A DNA stretch of 64,000 bases from Odobenus rosmarus divergens. Lineage: Eukaryota > Chordata > Mammalia > Carnivora > Odobenidae. The stretch is from positions 575,619-639,618 of the forward strand of contig NW_004450941.1 of NCBI RefSeq assembly GCF_000321225.1. Direction: 5' to 3'. Both the position numbers and the translations under genes were made by a program. The notes beneath the pieces are model-generated. The model worked only from the letters and a program-made list of their open reading frames with translations. It was not told the DNA's origin and searched no databases. Below are positions 56,873 through 64,000 of the stretch, piece by piece (the first letter of the stretch is position 1; each line of letters starts with the position of its first letter).

Positions 56873-57577
56873 TCAAGCTTTTCTCTCTGTTTTCAGAGTG
56901 TTTCTTCTAAGCTGACACTTCAGTTGTACCTGTAGAAGGCTGTTCCCGAGTTCTTTGAGACCACCTCCCTCTGAGTGGTGTGGTATGTCATATGACATGG
57001 TGGACCAGTGGTCATTGGCCCACTTTTGCCGTGAGAGGTTAGTTTGGTCATATGCTATGCTATGTGGAATAGCAGGCCTATAGATCAGAAATTCCATAAA
57101 TCCACAGACTGTGGTGCTGGCTGGAGCTCTGCAAGCAGGGAAGGCAAACTCATGCCTTGAATGATTATCTGTCCCTGTGAGGATTAACTACTGGCCCTTC
57201 CAGGATGAGAGAGCCTCAAAGAGCCAACTTGGCCAGTAAGTATCTTCAAGGAATACTGCTAGACAAGGGGCTCAGTATTGGTCTCTGTTGCTGACAGTTT
57301 TATTATTGAGAGACAGCAGTAACTAAATCACCCTCCTTAAGTTGGAGTCTATGCTGTTGGGCCCACATGTACCTTCATCTCTTTTGCCATAGACATGTTG
57401 ATGTGCCCATTCTGCCAGTTTTGGAATGCCCAATGACGAAGGCTGACGAAGGTGAACTGGCCGAGTTATTTTGTCAATGTGGTTGTACACTGTTTCTTCT
57501 AAGGTAGATGCTTTCTGGTGGGTATTGACGTGTGACACAAACATCTTCACACTTTGTCCTCCCATGTGCCCATCCAC
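56873..57577 (-). pseudogene. Retroviral RNase H end and integrase relic
   Basis: Two residual frames in pol order. 57323-57577 carries an FVSHVNTHQKAS stretch like the end of RNase H, then a WAHQHVYG piece where the His-His zinc region of integrase begins. 56873-57097 carries an IPHSIAYDQ stretch and a GGGLKE stretch at the positions of the second Asp and the Glu of the integrase DDE core. Frames are separated by stops and shifts, so it is inactive. Confidence 0.6.
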
Positions 57578-57885
57578 ATGCCTCTATTGCTAAACTCCTT
57601 GCCTTATTTGGCCCCGCCATTGGTCACTGCCATGTACCTCAGTCCTTTTAATACGCTCTAGCAGTGATAATAGAAATGGCATGGTAACTATAATCAGGGC
57701 TTATATTGCTTAATTAAGTCTTTTATAGTCTACAGTCATTCTCCAGGATCTGTTAAGTTTCCCTAGTGGCCACTTTGGTGCATTCATTGTAGATAAGATA
57801 GGGACCAGCAAGCCCCTCAACATCTTTTAGGCCTTTTAGGTCTGCCATAATTTCCAACTCCAATAATATGTATACATTATTTTTA

Positions 57886-58089
57886 TTTTATTTTTTTTTA
57901 GATTTTACTTATTTATTTGACAGAGAGAGAGAGAGAGAGCACAAGCAGGTGGAGCGGCAGACAGAGGGAGAGGGAGAAGCAGGCTCCCCGCTGAGCAGGG
58001 AGCCTGATGCAGAGCTCGATCCCAGGACCCCGGGATCATGACCTGAGCCGAAGGCAGACACTTAATCGACTGAGCCACACAGGCACCCC
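57886..58089 (-). mobile_element. CAN-SINE inside the ERVL internal region
   Basis: A perfect 17-bp TSD, TGTATACATTATTTTTA, at 57869-57885 and 58090-58106. The head ends CCACACAGGCACCCC. Confidence 0.97.
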
Positions 58090-59452
58090 TGTATACATTA
58101 TTTTTAATTTAATATCTTGTCTGGGGTAGATGGGGAGCATTTTCAGTGATTCCTATTTGGCTTTCCTCAGTATATCTCTTACTCCAAGTCAAGGCCCCCC
58201 CACCCCCGAATGTGGGGATTACTCCAAATGCCAAGTATATCCATTCTGATTATATACTTAGCATCTGGGTAAATGACTTCTGGGCCCACTGTGAGCCAGA
58301 CTTTTGGCAGGGCTCTATTTATTACTTGATCTTCATGGGGCCCTACACCACAGGGGAGCTACAATGATTCTTTGGGCCTCTGTGTATCAATATCAACTCA
58401 CGTTCTGTGTCTAATAGTTCTTGAATTATCTAGTTATTCCCATTTTATCAGTCATGTGAGTAAATAGCCATAGGTCCCTTTGGGCAAGGACTGGGGGAAT
58501 TGTCATGGCATATATTTTCTATGGTGTTATGAAGTACCTCCCCCTAGAGATTCAGATTCCTTTTCAGTCAATGGATTCTAGAACTGAAAATTAGCTCAGG
58601 TTCGGGAACTGTGACTTTTTTATTGGGGTGACCTCCCTCAGTCTTCTGCTTCTCCATTCTTACATTTTTTTGGTTGTAAATATTAAGCAGCACCTTTGTT
58701 GTCTACCCTTTATTTTGCCCCTAGTAATACCATGCTGTCTTAACAATCTGTGGCTCACCATGGGTCAAACCCTTTCAGCTGCTCCTCTGGTCTTGCTGGT
58801 AATTGTGATAAATGTGGCCTTCCACTTCTGGTAGTGAAGCACTATCACTTAGCCTCTGTTATATCATGGTTCCAACATCACCATGGCCATTAATGAGTCC
58901 AGCTCTGCAAGTGCCTTTCCTAATATTAACCCAACCTTAATGAGGAGAACCACCACTGAAAATCTTGGTGATGCTTGTGTCCCTATCATCAGTACAATCC
59001 TGATGACCTTGGTGAATTGTGCGTACTCTGGCTCCTCTCAGGGAATATACATGTGTTGTGAAGTTCTGGCCTTAATATATCGATTCCTGGATGTCCACTT
59101 CCCTAAGCTTCTTTATTTTCTCTTTTTTCATTCTGCAGGGAAATGTATGCATGTCTTCTTTGCTGAACATTGGCCATTATTTTTCCAAGGCTTGTAAGAG
59201 TCATCCTAACAGCAAGTTTGCCCCATTCCTTGCTAGGATTAAACCTCATGCCCCAAGAAAATTTACAAAGTCAATGAATTTTTGCTTATTTATCCTTACT
59301 TCTGACCCCATCAAGTACCTTCAAAGCACCCCTGGAGTACTCCCCTAGTTCCTGTTGGTATATGCTGGATTGTTCCTGCAATTCTTTAAGTATATAACCT
59401 CTTAACGTCCTTATCAGTCCCAGCTTGTCCACAGTAAGATATACTGAAATTT

Positions 59453-59670
59453 GTGGTGCCTGGGTGGCTCAGTCAGTTAACCATCCAACTTTTGATTGCA
59501 GCTCCGGTCATGATCTCAGAGTCGTGAGATCAAGCCCCATATCTGGCTCCATGCTCAGTGGGGAGTCTGCTTGAGTTTTTTCTCCCTCCCTCTCCCTCTG
59601 CCCCTTCCCCCACTCACTTGCTCTCTCGCTCTGTCTCTCTCAAATAAATAAATAAATCTAATTAAAAAAA
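59453..59670 (+). mobile_element. CAN-SINE inside the ERVL internal region, older form
   Basis: Head GGTGCCTGGGTGGCTCAGTC, then CATCCAACTTTTGATTGCAG, an unusual variant of the second half of the head. A diverged TSD: AAGATATACTGAAATTT (59436-59452) and AAGATTACACTGGAATTT (starting 59671). Confidence 0.93.
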
Positions 59671-60466
59671 AAGATTACACTGGAATTTGACACTAGTTAT
59701 AAGCCTGGTGGCCAGGAGAGTAGATGGGAGAAACTCCTGAAGGGGCACCAATTGCCTTGGGGGAGAGAGGCTTCTGCAGCCTCTTGAATTACAGCAGAAG
59801 TCCTAGCCATTATATGGGAAGGGTGAGCCATCTACACATCATGACTGGTGCATTTGTGTATGGAGTGTGGGAGTGCTATAGAGTTAAGTATGCTCAGGAC
59901 AGCCATCCAAATGTGTCCCTTCAAGTTTTTAGGAGACTAGGTTTTCCCTATCAGGGTCCTGACCTTCACATAACAGACCTGCTTTGGTGTCTCTGGAGCT
60001 CTGCAACTCTCACAATTAGTTGTTCAGCCTGCTGTTTTATTGTGTCTTGGTCTTTTGTTGCAGGTGATGAAGGCCTCTATATGCTACCACTGAGGCCCTT
60101 GGTTCCTGCACTTAGCTATTAACTGCTTGTTAACTGCTCTAAGTCTCTCATTATCTGTATGCAGTGTGTCAACACAGCTTAGCATTAACCAGCCAACTCC
60201 GCTGCCTTTGTAGGCACTCTTCTGCTCATATATTCCAAATGCCTGCATCCTTGCACCTGCTACAGGATTCTCCTCTACTGAGATATTTTCCAAGGTTACC
60301 ATAGGTGAAATATTCAGCAACTGAGTAACTTTTTTGGGCCAGGAACTCTCCATGGTATCAATCAAGATTGTGTCCTCTTCACTTTTAGTGTGGGGTGAAG
60401 TGGGGTAGAGATGGAAGGTTATGTGAATCAGTTAGAAATCCTTATCTTACTCACTGTTGTTTTGGA

Positions 60467-60481
60467 CCATTCTGGGTACCA
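60467..60481 (-). other. Primer binding site of the ERVL-like provirus, tRNA-Leu type
   Basis: Directly inside the right LTR, the minus strand reads TGGTACCCAGAATGG. It begins with the TGG found at nearly all retroviral primer sites and resembles the leucine-tRNA site known for ERVL. Its place fixes the right LTR as the 5' LTR. Confidence 0.6.
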
Positions 60482-60896
60482 CTTATTTTAGCCTGGGTCC
60501 TCCAAGAAGCAGACACTAAGAGAAGACTGAATGTACAAGGATTTTATTAGGGGACTGACTATGAAAGGGAATATGGAGTGAGCTGGGGAAACTGGAAGAG
60601 CCATCAAAGCTCCTGAAAGCCAGGGAAGAAGAGAGGGAGAGAAAGTTGGGTGGAAGCAATCTGGACTGTGATGGATTCTAAAGAACTTTGGGCAAAGCCA
60701 TCAGGAAACCCTTAAACCAAAATAGACCAACAAAGGCATCCTTTCTCTCCCAGGAACATGCCTACCTTAGTATGATTCAGTCACCTTAGTATTATTCAGT
60801 CATTGGTGGGGAGTAGCCCATGGGAGGTATGGCCTTGGCACAAACTTTAGATAGATTTCAGGGTAAAGCAGCAGCTGGGGCCTTTGATCAATTACA
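60482..60896 (-). mobile_element. ERVL-like provirus, 5' LTR
   Basis: Minus-strand LTR from near 60896 to 60482. AATAAA at 60543-60548, in the same place as in the partner LTR. Shared blocks include CAAGGATTTTATTAGGGG, GGGCAAAGCCATCAGG, CTTGGCACAAACTTTAG and CAGCAGCTGGGGCCTTTGAT. No convincing 5-bp TSD was found between the outer flanks, as expected with this age. Confidence 0.75.
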
Positions 60897-61904
60897 TTTC
60901 TTATTATAAAAGAAGCCTAAGAAAGACATTTTCATTGTTGCTGCACCCAGAAATACTCATTACCCCCAATCCTAAAATCTAAAATGATGAGTGATGATAT
61001 AATTTGTTGTCCAACCAGGATGCTCTAGAGAATGAAAGGTGTAGGGGGAGGTCTGTTAGAAATTATACTAGGACTGTCCCAGGCACACTGTATAGTCACA
61101 CAATCCTTTGTTTTCAAAATCCTTTTCTATGTGTATAGATTTCTTATTTTCTTATATCTTACCACTATGATTGTTGAGCCTTGCGGATTTCTCCCAATCT
61201 ATCCAATTCCTTCATGTCCGTTTAAAGTTACCAATCAAAATTGTACTTCACAGTCTGTCCATTAAATGATTTTTTTATTACCGCTAAATTCTTTTGTCCT
61301 CTTGCCCTTCATCTACAAGCATACAGAAACATCCTAATACTGACTCCTTTGAAATGGCTACTGAGCAATGCTCATCAAAGTTACACTTCAGTGCACATTT
61401 GTATCACTACAAATTCATGACCTTAGAATAATCTCTAACATCAGCATAGCTCTTGTTTCACCAAGAAAAGCCATTGAGTATGACTCCCCTGTAATTGCTC
61501 AATGCTTTCAACAAATATTTTCATGTAAGTAGCAACTATTCTTAACTCCTTTCCTTTGGTCCCAAAGAAAGTTCCATTTCCTCCAGTGCACTGCTGGCCA
61601 TTCCTTCTAGAATGTTATTCCATTACTCATTTCCTATTGTCTATTGTCAACCTCCTCCATGCTTCCATGCTTCTAAATTTCCCCTTCACATATGAACGTG
61701 AACATTATTGTTTCTCTCTAATCCAAACATTAAATGAAATTTTTTTTGACCCTGCATCTTTTAGCTCCCTCAGTTTCATTCTCTTTTTCTTCACATCCAT
61801 GTTTCTTGCAAGTATCTATATACAGTTTCCACTTTACTTTCCAACCCATCACGACCCAACCCCTTTGCTCCATCATTCCACTGAAATTATTTCACTAAGG
61901 TAAT
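60897..61904. other. Unique DNA, nothing recognised
   Basis: The 115-codon plus frame at 61556-61903 is pyrimidine-rich and hydrophobic by composition, with no recognisable motif. The block GGGGGAGGTCTGTTAG near 61044 may belong to an old repeat I cannot name. Confidence 0.45.
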
Positions 61905-62375
61905 TGTGATAGATTAAATGGTCACAATTTCTTTTTAGCTTCTCCCATCAAGAGGTGATTTTTTCCCACCTCTGATCAGTGCCAGCAGTATGATTTTTTG
62001 ACCAGTAAAATGGCAGAAGTGACACGCTACTTCTGATTTTAAATCTCAAGAGGCCTTGTAGCTCCCATTTGAGCCCTTTTGGAGTGTTGCCACAATGTGA
62101 AGAAGCCTGAGCTAGCTTGCTGGAGAAACCACATGGAAAAGAACCAAGGCATCCTGGCCAAAGCCTGAAGACAACCAATCATGTGAGCGAGGCTATATTA
62201 TGCAGACAGTTGACTGAAGCCAAATAAGTAAACCCAAGCAAGACCAGCAGAAGAATCATACAGCTGAGCCCAGCCCAAATTGCAGCCCCTCAGAACCATG
62301 ACCTCATAAATGATTGTTACTTGGAGCAATTAAATTTCAGGGTAATTTTGTTACACAGAGAAAGTTAGTTGAAAC
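61905..62375 (+). mobile_element. MLT1 LTR (ERVL-MaLR relic)
   Basis: Sense pattern: GATTAAATGGTCACAATTTC, AGAGGCCTTGTAGCTCCCAT, GAGAAACCACATGGAAAAGA, AAGCAAGACCAGCAGAAGAA, then GACCTCATAAATGATTGTTA and GGTAATTTTGTTACACAG near the end. Confidence 0.75.
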
Positions 62376-62399
62376 AAATACCAGTGGTACAACGTGCAA

Positions 62400-62545
62400 A
62401 ACATTACCTGTGTTATTTATTCTAAATCTTAAAATAGCTCAGAAGTAAGTGCTATTTTCTCTACTTTTGACAATAAGCTACAAAGCTCAAAGGAGTAATT
62501 TGAATAAGGTACTGCAGCTTCTGCAGAAGAGCCAGCATCTTTCGT
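62400..62545 (-). repeat. Possible MIR relic
   Basis: AGTAAGTGCTATTTTCTCTA and AAGGAGTAATTTGAATAAGG resemble a reverse MIR core. It is weak. Confidence 0.4.
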
Positions 62546-63499
62546 CAAGCATTATATTTGACTTAAACTCAGTAGAATCTGAAAATTACGATCATTCATT
62601 TTTCCTCAAATTTAACTCTGTTGGCAATCACAGTTGTGAGATGTTAATTCTATTCAAGTCCATACTGCTGTTTAATATGTGGATCATTCAAATAGTTTTC
62701 TTTGCCACTCATCAAACCCAAGAGTGAACAAATCTGTGCCCACTGAAAATCTAATTGCACTGTTGGAGTAACAGTCTTCAGGCTTCACTTTTTCTTCCAA
62801 ATATCAATCGAATTTGAGTGAAATGATTTTGTGATTTGGAGTTCTCTGGAGATGCAGAGATTTAAATTATATTCTGGTATATACATTTTTATATATCAAA
62901 TCTGTGGTAAATGCCCTCTGGTTGGGGTATCTAATTGCAAAAATAAAAGTCATGTTTGTCCATAGTGCAGATCAAATATTTAGTTTGGGTAGGCAGTTTT
63001 CTTTTGTTTTGTTGTTTGTTTTCCTTTAGTTTAATAACTATCAGTAAGCATTGCTGTACTCGTGTAGCGTCTTGCTGTACTCGTGTAGCGTCTCTAGATT
63101 TCACTCTATCATCTCAACCATTTTGACATACTTGACTATTCACTTTAATGCAAAACACTGACGCTTTTGGAATTTGCTTGAAGATAAATGATTCATAATC
63201 TAACGACTGCTCCAGAGTAATACAATCAATAGTTTCAACAATGCCAAGAATACTTAGCAAGAAATGCTGTGCTTTCCCTGTTTATTACCATTCAGACTTC
63301 AGTCTTGGTCTCAGAAAACAATGTCACTTAGAAAGATATAATCAACTATATAAACATGTAAATATAATTATATAAATATATAATCCATTATTTGCCCAGA
63401 TATCCCTGGGTAAATACATTTAAAGTGCCCTCTTTTTGTCTTTCACTTAGCAAAGACCTACTTAAGTTAGAGCCCAAACTGTGCCTCTCCGGTGATACA
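62546..63499. other. Unique DNA, with one 21-bp tandem duplication
   Basis: Apart from the exact duplication at 63051-63092, no repeat, gene or RNA is recognised. Confidence 0.5.
63051..63092. repeat. Exact tandem duplication of 21 bp
   Basis: The unit TTGCTGTACTCGTGTAGCGT plus one C occurs twice without a mismatch and keeps two CpG sites per unit, so the event is recent. Confidence 0.95.
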
Positions 63500-64000
63500 T
63501 AGTCAGCTCTGATCACATGTGAGGTACTATTTTAGGTGCTGGAGACAGAAAGGAAAAGAAGAAGAAAGTTTCACCACATTCTATAAGTTATTATGAACTT
63601 ATAGAATGAATAGTTGACAAACAAACAAAAAATAATACTTTGAGGTAAATGCTATGGAGAAAATAAAACGGGGTCGAAGTCACAGTAAGTACCTGTGTGT
63701 GTGTGAGAGAGAAAGAGAGAGAGAGAGAGAGAGATTGGGGGAAGGTCATTTAAAAAGTGTGGTCAGGGAATGATTCTCAGAAGAGCTGCCATTTGAGCTG
63801 AAGTGTCCATGCCAAGAAAAAGCCATTCATCCAGAAAACCTTGGGGTGGACCCATTCAGGCAAAAGGAACAGCAGTTTGCAAGGCCACAAATTGTGGATG
63901 AGATTGATTCATTTGAGGAATGGGAAGAAGGCCAGTGTTGTTGGGGGTAGATGAGTGAGGAAAGCAGTGGTAAGAGATTTTAATAAGAGATCTAGGAGGA
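63500..64000 (-). repeat. L2 relic, runs off the right edge
   Basis: Reverse-strand L2: AAATGCTATGGAGAAAATAA, GTGTGGTCAGGGAATGATTC, GCCATTTGAGCTGAAGTGTC, then AAAGGAACAGCAGTTTGCAA and AGAAGGCCAGTGTTGTTGG. A (GA)n run interrupts it. Confidence 0.75.
63694..63735. repeat. (GT)n(GA)n microsatellite
   Basis: GTGTGTGTGAGAGAGAAAGA followed by an uninterrupted GA run of about eight units. Confidence 0.9.

Larger units (their letters stand above)
56078..60481 (-). mobile_element. ERVL-like provirus, internal region (defective)
   Basis: Lies between two similarly oriented LTRs. Reading right to left it should hold a gag-like part, reverse transcriptase, RNase H, integrase and a dUTPase-like part. 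The last three are visible in broken minus frames (see entries). About 4.0 kb remains after removing two SINEs, shorter than a complete element of this class. Numerous stops and shifts make it non-functional. The plus-strand frames at 58146-60122 and the minus frame at 60084-60365 (a possible gag piece) do not encode intact proteins. Confidence 0.7.

Noticed and set aside
1164..59670. tRNA-like segments with A-box and B-box motifs
   Set aside because: All belong to CAN-SINE heads followed by SINE bodies or tails. None folds as a stand-alone tRNA gene.
55675..60896. Functional endogenous retrovirus
   Set aside because: Frames are broken throughout, the LTRs differ strongly and two SINEs interrupt the internal part. 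It is a fossil.

Overview
The window looks like nuclear DNA of a caniform carnivore. It holds about 34 copies of the tRNA-derived CAN-SINE (SINEC) family, many with clean target-site duplications (TSDs), together with carnivore L1 sequence. No copy has the head typical of the dog-specific SINEC_Cf subfamily. The common long form, whose reverse strand carries an ACAAGCAGGGGGAGTGGGAG block, points to an arctoid (bear, seal or mustelid-like animal) rather than Canis. The species call is inference.

I found no intact protein-coding gene, no recognisable exon of a host gene, no stand-alone tRNA or rRNA gene, and no operon-like or CRISPR structure. This is an intergenic or deep intronic region built from layered retroelements, and the open reading frames in it are chance or retroelement frames.

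Layout. 0-0.64 kb: 5' UTR of a young L1 running off the left edge on the minus strand. 1-20 kb: unique AT-rich DNA with scattered SINEs, MIR and L2 relics, two MLT1 LTRs, a TSD-flanked L1 inside a MIR, and an unusual 98% inverted repeat (5.19-6.89 kb). 20.2-22.3 kb: an old L1 ORF2 piece joined to an old L1 5' UTR with degenerate internal repeats. 23.5-24.5 kb: a processed PRDX1 pseudogene on the minus strand. 25.5-31.3 kb: old L1 3' UTRs, a MER5-type DNA transposon and SINEs. 31.5-42 kb: L2 and MIR relics, two SINEs inserted at one target site, and an orphan poly(A) insertion. 42.6-53.2 kb: a nest of L1 pieces, mostly minus strand, with a 5'-inverted young L1 at 44.6-45.9 kb and a solo gammaretrovirus-like LTR near 51 kb. 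53.3-53.9 kb: an MLT1 split by a SINE. 55.7-60.9 kb: an old ERVL-like provirus on the minus strand with both LTRs, a tRNA-Leu-type primer site and broken integrase and dUTPase frames. 61.9-64 kb: MLT1, MIR and L2 relics.

No undescribed biological system is visible. The observations most worth following up are the inverted duplication, the poly(A)-only insertion, the twin-primed L1, the double SINE hit at one site, and the possibly full-length young L1 beyond the left edge. Repeat subfamily names come from recognised consensus features and were not checked with RepeatMasker.
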